DNA of 64,000 bases from Mucilaginibacter lappiensis (GCF_900155965.1 NZ_FTMG01000007.1:248001-312000); one strand, 5' to 3'; positions 51,501 to 60,795 are shown, numbered from the stretch's first letter. Numbers and translations are program-made. The notes: generated from the sequence alone by a model not told the origin.

Positions 51501-52137
51501 GATCCACATAGTGCGAATCATTGGAACATATCACCTTTACGTTATATTTTTTAGCATAAGTAAGCAGCACATTGTTAATAGTGGTTTGCTCCGGAATTTC
51601 GTGGCGTTGCAGTTCGATGTAAAAATCTTCACCAAACAGGTCAAGCCACCATCTAAATTCCTCTTCGGCCTTTTCGGGTGTTTCGCGTAATATAGCCTGA
51701 GGTACCGATGCACCAATACAGCAGGTTGTAGCAATAAGCCCCTTATGGTATTTTAATATCAGCTCTTTATCAATACGCGGCCATTTGCTGTATAATCCTT
51801 CCATGTAACCTAATGAGCATAGCTTTACCAGGTTTTTGTAACCTTCGGGATTTTTGGCCAGCATCAATTGATGGCGACGTACGTCTTTTTTCTCCTTGGT
51901 AAATTGCTTTTTATGCCTGTCCTCCACCACATAAAACTCACAGCCAACTATAGGTTTTACGTTGTGTTTGCCAGCTTCGGCAACAAACTTAAACACCCCA
52001 AACATGTTACCATGATCGGTTATAGCTAACGCTTTCATACCGTCGGCAGCGGCCTTTTTATATAGTTTTGATATATCGGCAGCACCATCAAGTAATGAAA
52101 ATTGTGTATGTACGTGTAAATGAGAAAAATCTGGCAT
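48553..52137 (-). CDS. dnaE: DNA polymerase III alpha subunit
   Basis: A 1194-residue replicative polymerase subunit. The N-terminal PHP domain begins FSHLHVHTQFSLLDGAADI; the palm carries the catalytic Asp pair in PDIDTDF; later come the conserved YGSMAARTSIQDVGRVLDMP and the OB-fold region near the C-terminus (GEIRIGGLVGNVQHKMTKTGKPFG). Length is typical of DnaE1. It copies the chromosome with the clamp and DnaQ-type exonuclease. It is transcribed alone, divergent from tamB. Confidence 0.98.
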   Translation of the reverse strand: MPDFSHLHVHTQFSLLDGAADISKLYKKAAADGMKALAITDHGNMFGVFKFVAEAGKHNVKPIVGCEFYVVEDRHKKQFTKEKKDVRRHQLMLAKNPEGYKNLVKLCSLGYMEGLYSKWPRIDKELILKYHKGLIATTCCIGASVPQAILRETPEKAEEEFRWWLDLFGEDFYIELQRHEIPEQTTINNVLLTYAKKYNVKVICSNDSHYVDQQDSNAHDILLCVNTGDMQSTPIATDEEGGRGYRFGFPNDQFYFKTQAEMGKLFSDVPESLDNTNEIVDKVEVLKLKRDILLPNFVIPEEFKIHNTPDADTLNQWEYLKHLTFTGAKERYIDISPETEERINFELFTIRTMGFAGYFLIVADFIRHGRDIGVFIGPGRGSAAGSVVAYCTGITNIDPMKYNLLFERFLNPDRKSMPDIDTDFDDAGRQKVIDYVVEKYGKNQVAQIITYGSMAARTSIQDVGRVLDMPLAEMNAIKKLVPDTLGITLKEAIEQVPELKEIVKGNDLRGQVLREAEKLEGSVRNTGVHAAGIIIAPYDLTDIVPVATAKDSDLLVTQYDGRVIEDAGVIKMDFLGLKTLTIIKDALRMIKQNHGVHIDIDYIVLDDQKTYELYQRGDTNGTFQFESDGMQMYLRDLKPDKFEDLIAMNALYRPGPIEYIPNFIKRKHGHEPIVFDLPDMEEYLGETYGITVYQEQVMLLSQKLAGFSKGDADVLRKAMGKKQIEVLNKMEAQFMDGAVAKGHPKDKLTKIWTDWKAFAQYAFNKSHSTCYAFVAYQTAFLKAHYPSEYMAAVLNNQNNMEKITFFMEECRRMDLMVLGPDINESDMSFAVNKKGHIRFGLTGVKGVGDKAVESIIEERIANGPYETLYDFARRSNTRSVNRKSYENLVYGGAFDEFGVKRAQFFAKTDLGVLTGVERLIKYANDYQNVQSSSQSSLFGGSVASYVPEPAMPDVEEWPLIEKLKYEKTVIGIYLTGHPLDNYKVELDRFCNSTISDLKLMQKARSGEGGEDIMGAFNDLRKRGEIRIGGLVGNVQHKMTKTGKPFGTFVLEDYNESYEFAMFGEDYVKFRNLMMDGYFLHIKGNIEEKFRQKDNWDLRIQVMSLLSEMRDKMTKSLTVCLDVHSLNSKLLDDIQHAIIVNNEKYPVQNCKLRFLIKDREEALQVELASKLFKVNPSDDLMADIFNLTNIQPVLN

Positions 52138-52171
52138 AGTGAATCCTTTTCAGCAAAATCCTGTAGAAATA

Positions 52172-52179
52172 CAAAGTTA
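52172..52179 (-). promoter_or_regulatory. Candidate -7 element of dnaE
   Basis: Minus-strand TAACTTTG matches TAnnTTTG, 35 bases before the dnaE ATG. No -33 TTG at a good distance. Confidence 0.4.
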
Positions 52180-52369
52180 TCAATAAAACAACTTTGCCGC
52201 ATCATGTGTTGAAAAACTAAGCCCGAATAATTTTTTATCTATGGGTTGAGGTATTTGGTTATTATGCCGATGAAGCTGTAACTTAAACCGGATTAATCAA
52301 ATAGCCATCTATAGTGTGCTATTGAGTGTTTAATATTGAACGATCATCGCCCTTGAAAAATTTATACAG

Positions 52370-55300
52370 TTGAAAAAAATTGGACGAATAGCCCTAAAAA
52401 CCATACTCTGGATAATTGCAAGTATCCTTTTCCTGGTGCTACTTGTAGTTGTTCTGATACAGGTTCCGGCTGTGCAGAATTTTGCCAAGGATAAGGCAGT
52501 GAATTTTCTGCAGGGGAAGATCCATACCAAAGTACAAATAGGCCATATCAGCCTGGGATTGCCTAAACTACTGGTGTTAGAGCATGTTTATTTTGAAGAT
52601 CAGAAAAAGGATACCCTGATTGCCGGCGAAAAACTAAAGGTAGATATCAGCCTGTTTAAGTTGTTTCACAATAAGGTAGAGATCAATGAGATCAACCTGC
52701 AGGGTATCACTGCTAATGTAAGCCGTGGAGCCGACAGCGTTTTCAATTTCGACTACATCATCAAAGCTTTTGTAGGTGAGCAAAAAAAGGAGGTGAAACC
52801 CCAAGATACTACCTCAACCATGAAGTTTTCGCTGGATAAGATCATTTTTGACCGCATCAATATCAAGTACAAAGATAAGATCACCGGTAACGATGTTAAA
52901 TTCCTGCTCGGTCATTTTGATACCCGTATCAAAGACTTTGATATGGACAAAATGAAGTTTACCATACCTAAGATCACACTATCTGATGTTAACGCTCGTA
53001 TCATCCAAACGCCAACCGGCCCTCCTCCGGTTGATACAGCGACTACACCTCTTAATATGGATCTGAATTTGGGTGTTATTGATATATCAAAGATAAAAGT
53101 GGATTACCAAAGCAGCGAAATGACCGCGAATGTGGACCTGAACAAGCTTTTAGTTGATATGGATAAGATCGACCTTAAAAAGCAAAAGGTAGGCATTAAA
53201 AGCATTGAGCTAAATAATACCAAAGCAGCATTGAGCCTGGCTAAACCCAAAACTGTACAGAAAGCCATTGTAAAAGCAGTTAAAAAATTGGACACCCTGG
53301 TATCGTCGCCACAAACATCAAAATGGGCGGTTACTTTGGGCAAAGTAAACTTCAGCAATGACAATATCAAGTTTGATAACGAGGCACAGAAGGCCATACC
53401 AAAAGGGCTTGATTTTGGGCACATGGATATCCGAAACCTCAACGCTGGGGCCGAGAATATCTCTTATAAACCTGATACCATTTCGGGCAAGATCAATTCC
53501 TTTTCTTTTAGTGAAAAAAGCGGGCTAAAGATCAATAAGTTTCACACCTCTTTTTTTTATGGGCCGACCAATGCCTATATGAACGATCTGCTGTTGGAAA
53601 CTCCGCAAACCGTTCTTCAAAAATCGGTACAGGTGCGTTATCCCTCCATTGATGCTATCACCAAAAATATTGGGGCCCTGGGTATCAATGCTGATTTAGA
53701 TGGAAGTCGTTTGGGTTTAAAAGATGTGTTGCTGCTGATGCCAACTATGGCTACTGTGGAACCTTTCAAAAGTTCGCCAGGCACGGTTTTCAAAATAAAC
53801 GGTAAAGTAAAAGGTCAGGTTAATAATTTGGATATCCCCAGCCTGGAAGTAAGCGGATTAGGCAGTACCCACATTAAGGCATCAGCCAAAATGAAAGGTC
53901 TGCCCGATGTGAATAAGGCTTATTTTGATGTTAACATAGCTGATTTTACCACCAGCAGCACAGACATTGCCAAACTGGCGCCAGCAGGCAGTATTCCCCC
54001 CAATGTAAGCATCCCCGAAAAAATGAACCTGAAAGGTACATTTAAAGGCGGCATGACCAACTTCGATACCAAAATGGCCCTGCGTTCCAGCTATGGCGCG
54101 GTTGATTTGGTTGCTGCTATGAAAAATGGCGAGCATAAAGGCAAGGAAATTTATACGGCCAACATCAAAGCTAATGATCTGAATGTAGGAGCGCTAACCA
54201 AACAGCCGCAAATGGTTGGTAAAATAACCATGGATGCTAACCTAAAAGGTGTAAGTCTCGATCCGAAAAAGGCCAGCATACAGTTTAACGGCAACCTCAC
54301 CAAAGCTTATGTAAAGGGTTATACCTATCAAAACCTGGTACTGAAAGGCAGTTCGGAGAATGGTAACTATACTGTAGTTGCCCGTATGAAGGATCCTAAC
54401 ATTAATTTTAGTCTGGATGCCAAAGCTTATTTAAACAGGAAATACCCATCGGTTAACGGAACTTTAGTGGTTGATAGCATTAACCTGCAAAAACTGAATT
54501 TTGTAAAAGACGACATGCGTTTCCACGGCAAAATAGTAGCCAACGTACCAACTGCCGACCCTGATTACCTGAACGCCGACATACTGGCAACCGACCTGCT
54601 GGTAGTTAACAAAGGTCAGCGTATACAACTGGATACGGTAAGCCTTAAATCGACAGCTAATGCCGATAGCAGCACCCTGCGTTTAAAAACCCCCGTTATG
54701 ACTGCTCATATGGCCGGCAAATACAAGCTAACCCAAATAGCCGACGCCCTGCAGGATGTAATCAATAAATATTTCAATACCGCTATAGCCGGTGGGCAGC
54801 AAGTGGCGGAGAAAAGTCAAAAGTTAAAAGTTAAAAGTCAAAAATCGAAGACACCGCCACCTGCCATTAAACCAAAATATTCTCCACAGCAATTTGTGTT
54901 TGATGCACATCTGGTAAAAACACCACTGCTCACCCAATTTGTCCCCGATCTGAAACAGCTTGATCCGGTATTGCTGAATGGTAGTTTTAACAGTGAGTCG
55001 GGCCAATTGGTGGTTAAAGGTTCCATCCCTAAAGTAGTTTACGGCACTAATACTGTTAACAATGCCAAATTGAATATCAACACCAATAACAATGCACTAA
55101 ATTACAATTTGGCGGCTGATGAAATAAAGGTAGGCTCGTCCTTAGATCTGTTATATACCAGCATATCGGGCAAAGCACAAGACAATAAGCTTAACGTAAG
55201 CCTGGAAGTACGCGACGCCGCCAAAAAAGACCGTTATAAGCTTGCCGGGGTGTTTAGTGTTTTACCAAATGAATACCAGTTCAGCTTTGCACAGGATGGC

Positions 55301-57565
55301 TTATTACTTGATTATATGCCCTGGGCCGTTAGTACCGATAACTATCTGCAGTACGGCCCGAAAGGAATATTAGCCCACAATTTTACCATCACTAATACCA
55401 ACCAGGTACTTAGTATAAACAGTAACCCACAGGAATTTAATGCTCCCGTTACTGTTAACTTTAACAATTTCCGTATCGAGGCATTAACCAAAATAGCCAA
55501 ACAGGATTCCTTGCTGATTGGCGGAGTAATTGATGGTAAGGCTGAGATCAGCAACCTTCAAAAATCGCCATTATTTACCGCGGCCATTGATGTTAAAGAT
55601 TTTAATTTCAAAGGAGATACGGTTGGTAATATAGCGGTTAAGGTAAATAACCAAACAGAAAATGCCTATGCGGCCAGCGTGAGCATTACCGGAAAGGGTA
55701 ACCAGGTTGATTTGACCGGCACCTACTATACCAGCCCGGAAAGCAGGTTTGATATGAACCTGAATATCGTCAATCTCAGCATGAAAAGCATCGAGGGCTT
55801 TAGCTTTGGCAGCCTGCGCAATTCATCTGGCAATATAACCGGGCAGCTTAAAATAGCCGGTACTACCAGTGCGCCAGCCGTGCGTGGTGATATTCATTTT
55901 AACAAAGTTGGCTTTAATGTGTCTATGCTCAATTCGTACTTCCGTATGCCGCAGGAAAGTATCACCTTTAATGATGAGGGCATCCGTTTTAATGATTTTA
56001 CGCTGGTTGATTCTACCGATAACAAAGCGGTTATCAGCGGCAGTATTTTCACCAAAACTTATACCGATTTTGCTTTTGGCTTAGATATCAATGCCCGCAA
56101 CTTCAGGGCTATGAACTCTACCCAAGCCGATAACAAATTGTACTATGGCAAGTTGTTCGTTGACACACGTGTTAAAGTTACGGGTAATATGGATAAACCT
56201 ATTGTAGATGCCAACCTGACAGTAAACGAAAAAACGGATATGACAATAGTGCTACCTACTACCGATCCAAGTGTGGAAGACCGGAAAGGCGTAGTAGAGT
56301 TTATTGATCAGAACGCACCTAAATTAGATTCTATCCTATTGGCCAAGCAGTTGGATTCGCTGAAAAAATCAAATGTGAAAGGGCTGGATGTATCGGCAAC
56401 TATCAACGTAAATAAAAATGCCGCTTTTACCATAGTAATAGACGAAAGCAATGGCGATGTAGTACACCTGAAAGGTGAAGCCAGCTTAAATGCCGCCATT
56501 GATCCAAGCGGTAAGATCAATCTGACCGGAACTTACGAGGTAAATTCGGGTTCTTATGAATTATCATACGCTACGGTAAAACGGAAGTTCAACTTTAAAA
56601 AAGGCAGTACCATTGTTTGGACAGGCGATCCAACCAGCGCTAATATTAACCTGACAGCCATCTACGTGGCTAACGTCCCTCCCATTGATTTGGTTGAAAG
56701 TCAGCTTACCGGGAGTGAAAACTCTGTTCAGTACAAGCAAAAATTGCCTTTCAATGTAAATCTGAGCCTTAAAAATCAGCTACTTACTCCAGACATCAGC
56801 TTTGATATTGTACTGCCTGATAGTTCATATAATGTTGCCAGCGAAGTAACTACTAACATTAATACACGTTTAGCACAAATACGTCAGGATCCTAATGAAA
56901 TGAATAAGCAGGTACTGGGCGTACTGGTACTGGGGCACTTTATAGGTGATAATCCACTACAAAGCCAGGGAGCAGGTTTTTCGGCTGAAGGTTTGGTGCG
57001 AAACAGCGTAAGCAGCCTGCTAAGTGATCAACTCAATAAACTGGCAGGTAACCTTATTGAAGGAGTTGATCTTAACTTCGGTTTAACCTCGGGCGAGGAC
57101 TATTCGTCTGGGACGGCCACCAACCGGACAGACTTGAATGTGGGGCTATCCAAACGGTTCCTGAACGATAGGCTTACTGTAAGCGTAGGTAATAACTTTA
57201 ACCTGGAAGGTAATCAGCAAGGCCAAAAAGCAACCAATATTGCAGGTGACGTATCTGTAAATTACAAGCTAAGCAAAGATGGTCGCTATGCCCTGCGTGC
57301 TTACCGTCGCGATGAGTTTATTGTGATCCAGGGCCAGATTATTGAAACCGGTTTAGGCTTCACGCTTACGGTTGATTACAATCGCTTCAGAGAAATATTC
57401 CGCAAGCGTACACCACAGGAGCGCGAAATGCGTCGCAAATACCTGCAGCAGGAAAAAGACAAGAAAAAAGCACAGGACGACGCCACTAATAAAGCTAATG
57501 ACGCAGCAAAAACTGAGGAACAAAAAGAGCAGGAAAAGAAAAAACAAACAACTACCTCAAATTAA
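52370..57565 (+). CDS. tamB: TamB-like translocation/assembly protein
   Basis: A 1731-residue protein of the TamB/AsmA-like family, which spans the periplasm as a long beta-taco and carries lipid or helps to insert outer-membrane proteins. It starts at a TTG codon: no in-frame ATG or GTG lies between the upstream stop at 52337 and 52370. The N-terminus has a membrane anchor (TILWIIASILFLVLLVVVLI). Long beta-rich repeats follow, and the C-terminal DUF490 part is clear (QKLPFNVNLSLKNQLLTPDI, NKQVLGVLVLGHFIGDNP). Residues about 815-827 are encoded by AAAAGTTAAAAGT-type words like the spacer repeats. The next gene, tamL, starts 4 bases after its stop. Confidence 0.92.
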   Translation: MKKIGRIALKTILWIIASILFLVLLVVVLIQVPAVQNFAKDKAVNFLQGKIHTKVQIGHISLGLPKLLVLEHVYFEDQKKDTLIAGEKLKVDISLFKLFHNKVEINEINLQGITANVSRGADSVFNFDYIIKAFVGEQKKEVKPQDTTSTMKFSLDKIIFDRINIKYKDKITGNDVKFLLGHFDTRIKDFDMDKMKFTIPKITLSDVNARIIQTPTGPPPVDTATTPLNMDLNLGVIDISKIKVDYQSSEMTANVDLNKLLVDMDKIDLKKQKVGIKSIELNNTKAALSLAKPKTVQKAIVKAVKKLDTLVSSPQTSKWAVTLGKVNFSNDNIKFDNEAQKAIPKGLDFGHMDIRNLNAGAENISYKPDTISGKINSFSFSEKSGLKINKFHTSFFYGPTNAYMNDLLLETPQTVLQKSVQVRYPSIDAITKNIGALGINADLDGSRLGLKDVLLLMPTMATVEPFKSSPGTVFKINGKVKGQVNNLDIPSLEVSGLGSTHIKASAKMKGLPDVNKAYFDVNIADFTTSSTDIAKLAPAGSIPPNVSIPEKMNLKGTFKGGMTNFDTKMALRSSYGAVDLVAAMKNGEHKGKEIYTANIKANDLNVGALTKQPQMVGKITMDANLKGVSLDPKKASIQFNGNLTKAYVKGYTYQNLVLKGSSENGNYTVVARMKDPNINFSLDAKAYLNRKYPSVNGTLVVDSINLQKLNFVKDDMRFHGKIVANVPTADPDYLNADILATDLLVVNKGQRIQLDTVSLKSTANADSSTLRLKTPVMTAHMAGKYKLTQIADALQDVINKYFNTAIAGGQQVAEKSQKLKVKSQKSKTPPPAIKPKYSPQQFVFDAHLVKTPLLTQFVPDLKQLDPVLLNGSFNSESGQLVVKGSIPKVVYGTNTVNNAKLNINTNNNALNYNLAADEIKVGSSLDLLYTSISGKAQDNKLNVSLEVRDAAKKDRYKLAGVFSVLPNEYQFSFAQDGLLLDYMPWAVSTDNYLQYGPKGILAHNFTITNTNQVLSINSNPQEFNAPVTVNFNNFRIEALTKIAKQDSLLIGGVIDGKAEISNLQKSPLFTAAIDVKDFNFKGDTVGNIAVKVNNQTENAYAASVSITGKGNQVDLTGTYYTSPESRFDMNLNIVNLSMKSIEGFSFGSLRNSSGNITGQLKIAGTTSAPAVRGDIHFNKVGFNVSMLNSYFRMPQESITFNDEGIRFNDFTLVDSTDNKAVISGSIFTKTYTDFAFGLDINARNFRAMNSTQADNKLYYGKLFVDTRVKVTGNMDKPIVDANLTVNEKTDMTIVLPTTDPSVEDRKGVVEFIDQNAPKLDSILLAKQLDSLKKSNVKGLDVSATINVNKNAAFTIVIDESNGDVVHLKGEASLNAAIDPSGKINLTGTYEVNSGSYELSYATVKRKFNFKKGSTIVWTGDPTSANINLTAIYVANVPPIDLVESQLTGSENSVQYKQKLPFNVNLSLKNQLLTPDISFDIVLPDSSYNVASEVTTNINTRLAQIRQDPNEMNKQVLGVLVLGHFIGDNPLQSQGAGFSAEGLVRNSVSSLLSDQLNKLAGNLIEGVDLNFGLTSGEDYSSGTATNRTDLNVGLSKRFLNDRLTVSVGNNFNLEGNQQGQKATNIAGDVSVNYKLSKDGRYALRAYRRDEFIVIQGQIIETGLGFTLTVDYNRFREIFRKRTPQEREMRRKYLQQEKDKKKAQDDATNKANDAAKTEEQKEQEKKKQTTTSN
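54811..54852 (+). repeat. Spacer-type repeat words within the tamB coding sequence
   Basis: AAAAGTCAAAAGTTAAAAGT and AAAAGTCAAAAATCG words are iterated in frame and encode a Lys/Ser-rich stretch (EKSQKLKVKSQKSK) between two beta domains. It resembles the intergenic arrays in style. Confidence 0.6.
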
Positions 57566-57569
57566 GCTT

Positions 57570-59831
57570 ATGATCAAACACTTTAGATATATACTCATAC
57601 TAACTGTTTTACTGAATGCTTGTAGTAATACCAAATACCTGGCTTCCGGCCAGAAATTGTATACCGGTGGAGAGGTAAAAATTCAGGATAAGGATATCAA
57701 AAAGAATGATGCCAAAGCCTTAAGCGAGGAATTGCAACCCCTGTTGCGCCCCAAACCTAATGGTGCGATATTAGGCTTAAGGGTTAAACTTTGGATATAC
57801 AATAAAACCCGCACAAAAAAAACCAAAGGCCTGGCTCATTGGCTCCATACCAAATTTGGCGAGCCCCCTGTTTTGATAAGTGCTGTTGATATAGAAAAAA
57901 ACAGCAGCATATTGCAAAACAGACTACAGAACGAAAGCTATTTTCAGGCGCAGGTTAACGGCGATACAGTAACCACAAAAAAAACAGCCAAAGTAGTATA
58001 TACCGCTCAACCCGGCCCTGCCTACAAAATACGAAAGGTGGTCTTCCCTCCCGGTAAAGAAAATATTGATACAGCCGTAGCCGGAGCTTCAGCACAAACA
58101 CTCTTAAAACCAGGAAATAACTATAATCTGGACGTGATTAAAAATGAACGTATCCGCATTGATGCCAAATTAAAAGAAGAAGGTTTTTATTACTTCGCTC
58201 CCGAAAACCTCATCATGCGGGTTGACAGTACTATAGCGGGTCACCAGGCTGATATATTCGTAGCAATTAAACGCGATATTTCAGAGAGGGCGCAAGAAAT
58301 TTATACCATTAATAATATTTATGTATACCCAAGTTATTCCCTGCGCGATACTTCCTTAAATCTGGATAAAGCACAAAAATATCGTTGGTATAATATTGTT
58401 GAGAAAAGAAAAACGGTGAACAGCTATATTTTTGCCAATACTGTTTTACTGCGCCCTGGGGAAGTATATAACCGTAATGATCATAATAATTCTTTAAACC
58501 GTTTTGTAAATCTGGGGCCGTACAAGTTTGTAAAAAACAGGTTTGAGGATGTAACGGATTCATCCAAACTGGATGTGTACTACTTTTTAACACCTTATAA
58601 AAAGAAATCATTACAATTGGAAATATTGGGCCGTACCACATCGGCCAATTATACCGGCACACAGGTTAATATTAACTGGCTTAACCGTAATGCTTTTAAA
58701 GGTGGCGAGGCTTTAAAAGTAACCCTCTTTGGTAGTACCGATGTACAGCTTGGGGGGAACAACAACGGTTTTAATGTTTACCAGGCAGGTATTCAAACAA
58801 CGCTGTCATGGCCACGTTTTATTAGTCCTATATATCCCAAAGCCGATAATGCCTTTATTCCGCATACTAATTTTACCCTGGGTTATACGCTGGTTGATCG
58901 CCAGAAACTATACAGGCTAAATTCCTTTAATGCCTCTTTTGGTTATCAATGGAAAGAGTCTGTTCATCGCTCTCATGAGTTAAACATTTTCAATTTCAAT
59001 TTTGTTAACCCGCAACATATATCACAGTTGTATCTTGATAGTATTCAAAATCCTAAAAACACCAACCCGGCTTTAAGACATGTTATTGATAAGCAATTTA
59101 TTTTTGGCCCAAGCTATGGATACACCTATACCAACACCACCGACGATTATCGTACCAACACTTTTTACTATAATGGCAAAGTAAGTCTATCGAACAATTT
59201 ATATGGTATCATTTCGGGAGCTGATACCGTGAAAGGTAAGGTGAAACAAATTTTCGGTGCCAATTTTAACCAATACATAAAAATAGAGAACGAGATCAGG
59301 TTTTTTCATAAAACCGGGCCCAACAGTACATTTGCCAGCAGGCTATTGGTAGGCGTCGGCTTGCCTTATGGTAACTCAACCCAGCTGCCATACAGCCAAC
59401 AGTTTTTTATAGGTGGGCCTAACAGTCTGCGTGGTTTTCAGGCGCGGACCATAGGTCCGGGTTCTTATGTTGTTAAGGTGGCGGCTGGTAACTTTTTCCC
59501 TGATCAGTCAGGTGATATCAAAATAGAAGCTAACCTTGAGTATCGACCTAAATTATTCAGTATAGTATATGGGGCTCTATTTGTCGATGCTGGTAATATA
59601 TGGTTAAAAAATTCCAATGGCTTACAACCGGGTGCTGTTTTCACCAAAAACTTTTTAAATGATATAGCCGTCGACGCGGGCTTTGGTTTGCGTTTTGACC
59701 TGTCTGTATTGGTATTGCGTACCGATTTGGGTGTACCGCTTAGATACCCCTACATACGACCAGGAAAAAAAGAATGGGATATGAACTTCCGCTACAGTGT
59801 ATTTAACCTGGCCATTGGCTACCCTTTTTAA
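57570..59831 (+). CDS. tamL: TamL: lipoprotein form of the TamA/BamA-type barrel
   Basis: A 753-residue Omp85-family protein with a lipoprotein signal (ILILTVLLNAC, Cys at residue 17 of the chosen start). The middle contains POTRA-like segments (KIRKVVFPPGK, INNIYVYPSY, YNRNDHNNSLNRFVNLG), and the C-terminal half is a 16-strand-type barrel ending in FNLAIGYPF with the usual terminal Phe; the family signature FIGGPNSLRGF is present. Bacteroidota are known to use a lipidated TamA, TamL, with TamB. The start at 57570 is chosen because an upstream in-frame start lies within tamB. It follows tamB by 4 bases. Confidence 0.93.
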   Translation: MIKHFRYILILTVLLNACSNTKYLASGQKLYTGGEVKIQDKDIKKNDAKALSEELQPLLRPKPNGAILGLRVKLWIYNKTRTKKTKGLAHWLHTKFGEPPVLISAVDIEKNSSILQNRLQNESYFQAQVNGDTVTTKKTAKVVYTAQPGPAYKIRKVVFPPGKENIDTAVAGASAQTLLKPGNNYNLDVIKNERIRIDAKLKEEGFYYFAPENLIMRVDSTIAGHQADIFVAIKRDISERAQEIYTINNIYVYPSYSLRDTSLNLDKAQKYRWYNIVEKRKTVNSYIFANTVLLRPGEVYNRNDHNNSLNRFVNLGPYKFVKNRFEDVTDSSKLDVYYFLTPYKKKSLQLEILGRTTSANYTGTQVNINWLNRNAFKGGEALKVTLFGSTDVQLGGNNNGFNVYQAGIQTTLSWPRFISPIYPKADNAFIPHTNFTLGYTLVDRQKLYRLNSFNASFGYQWKESVHRSHELNIFNFNFVNPQHISQLYLDSIQNPKNTNPALRHVIDKQFIFGPSYGYTYTNTTDDYRTNTFYYNGKVSLSNNLYGIISGADTVKGKVKQIFGANFNQYIKIENEIRFFHKTGPNSTFASRLLVGVGLPYGNSTQLPYSQQFFIGGPNSLRGFQARTIGPGSYVVKVAAGNFFPDQSGDIKIEANLEYRPKLFSIVYGALFVDAGNIWLKNSNGLQPGAVFTKNFLNDIAVDAGFGLRFDLSVLVLRTDLGVPLRYPYIRPGKKEWDMNFRYSVFNLAIGYPF

Positions 59832-59849
59832 TTGACTTAATGAATTATT

Positions 59850-59936
59850 GAGTTAGTGAATTATTGAATGAAATGTTGATTTTTGTTCGTTTTACAATTG
59901 AACTTTGGAATCACTAATTCAATAATTCGCTAACTC
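59850..59936. repeat. Spacer inverted repeat (GAGTTAGTGAATTATTGAAT)
   Basis: 59850-59869 and 59917-59936 are complementary except for one base. Degenerate copies of AATTATTGAATTAGTGA words flank both, filling the gap from the tamL stop to 4 bases before the next ATG. Confidence 0.88.
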
Positions 59937-59948
59937 ACTAATTAAAAA

Positions 59949-60401
59949 ATGACATCTATCCCCCTACAGATCATTGACCTGCATGACGACGGCTTTCACC
60001 CATTGTTAGAGGTCATCTTGTTTGGAAAAGCTTTTATAGTAGTGCTGGATACGGGAGCCTCTAAAACTGCTTTTGATCGCACAGCACTTTTCGAAGCGAA
60101 CGAATCTATGGCGGTATTAGCCAGCGACAGGCTATCAACCGGGTTAGGTACCAATACCATGGAATCTTTCACCGCCGTGATCAGCGGGATGCTGATAGGC
60201 GATATGCCCATTGCTGATTTTGAGGTAGCAGTTCTCGACCTTTCAACTATAAATATCGCCTATAGTCAAATGGGGCATCCGCAGGTACTAGGTGTTTTAG
60301 GCGGCGATATCCTGATGAAGTATAAAGCGATAATTGATTATGGCAAGCAGGTATTGAAACTAAAAAAGACCCGCTTTAGCCGTTTGCTTACTCTAAAGTG
60401 A
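59949..60401 (+). CDS. Retropepsin-like aspartic protease domain protein
   Basis: A 150-residue protein with one retropepsin-type half: Asp34-Thr-Gly in VVLDTGASKTAFD, followed by GTNTMESFTAVISGMLIGD and VLGVLGGDILMKYKAIIDY, the flap/alpha and ILG-type parts. Like viral and other clan AA enzymes it would act as a dimer. There is no signal peptide, so it is probably cytoplasmic. Function in bacteria is mostly unknown. It lies downstream of tamL and is separated from it by a palindrome. Confidence 0.82.
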   Translation: MTSIPLQIIDLHDDGFHPLLEVILFGKAFIVVLDTGASKTAFDRTALFEANESMAVLASDRLSTGLGTNTMESFTAVISGMLIGDMPIADFEVAVLDLSTINIAYSQMGHPQVLGVLGGDILMKYKAIIDYGKQVLKLKKTRFSRLLTLK

Positions 60402-60680
60402 TTTCATCACAACCTGTTTATCTTGTAATCATTCCCGCAAGTCTATCTCTATTATATTTTACTGCTGGTTGAATCTTACAGGCGTATACAAGTAATCTGT
60501 AGATAAAAAATCCATAGAATTACTGTCGTTAAATCTATTATGGATAATAATATTTTAAAATAACTCACCTAATTTATTTATATACACAACTCTATAAGAC
60601 ATATAAATACAATCATTATCAATAAAATACAATACTCATATTATTACACAATATTTATTAAATTATATTAATTATAAATA

Positions 60681-60720
60681 TTTAGCTATATTAGTAAAAC
60701 GTTTTACTAATATAGTTAAA
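60681..60720. promoter_or_regulatory. 40-bp palindrome without spacer, possible operator
   Basis: Arms 60681-60700 and 60701-60720 are complementary at 19 of 20 positions with no loop, centred on ACGT. Because it has no loop, it resembles a dimer-binding site more than a terminator. It lies 75 bases upstream of the metallopeptidase gene in a very AT-rich, gene-free gap (60402-60795). Confidence 0.55.
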
Positions 60721-60795
60721 TACATTCATGCTTATTTCAGATAACAAGAGCCAATTAATACATATTTAATAACCTATCTAACCAAATTGTAAAAC

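Noticed and set aside
57372..57569. TamL start within tamB
   Set aside because: It would bury the lipoprotein signal at 57570 and overlap tamB by nearly 200 bases.
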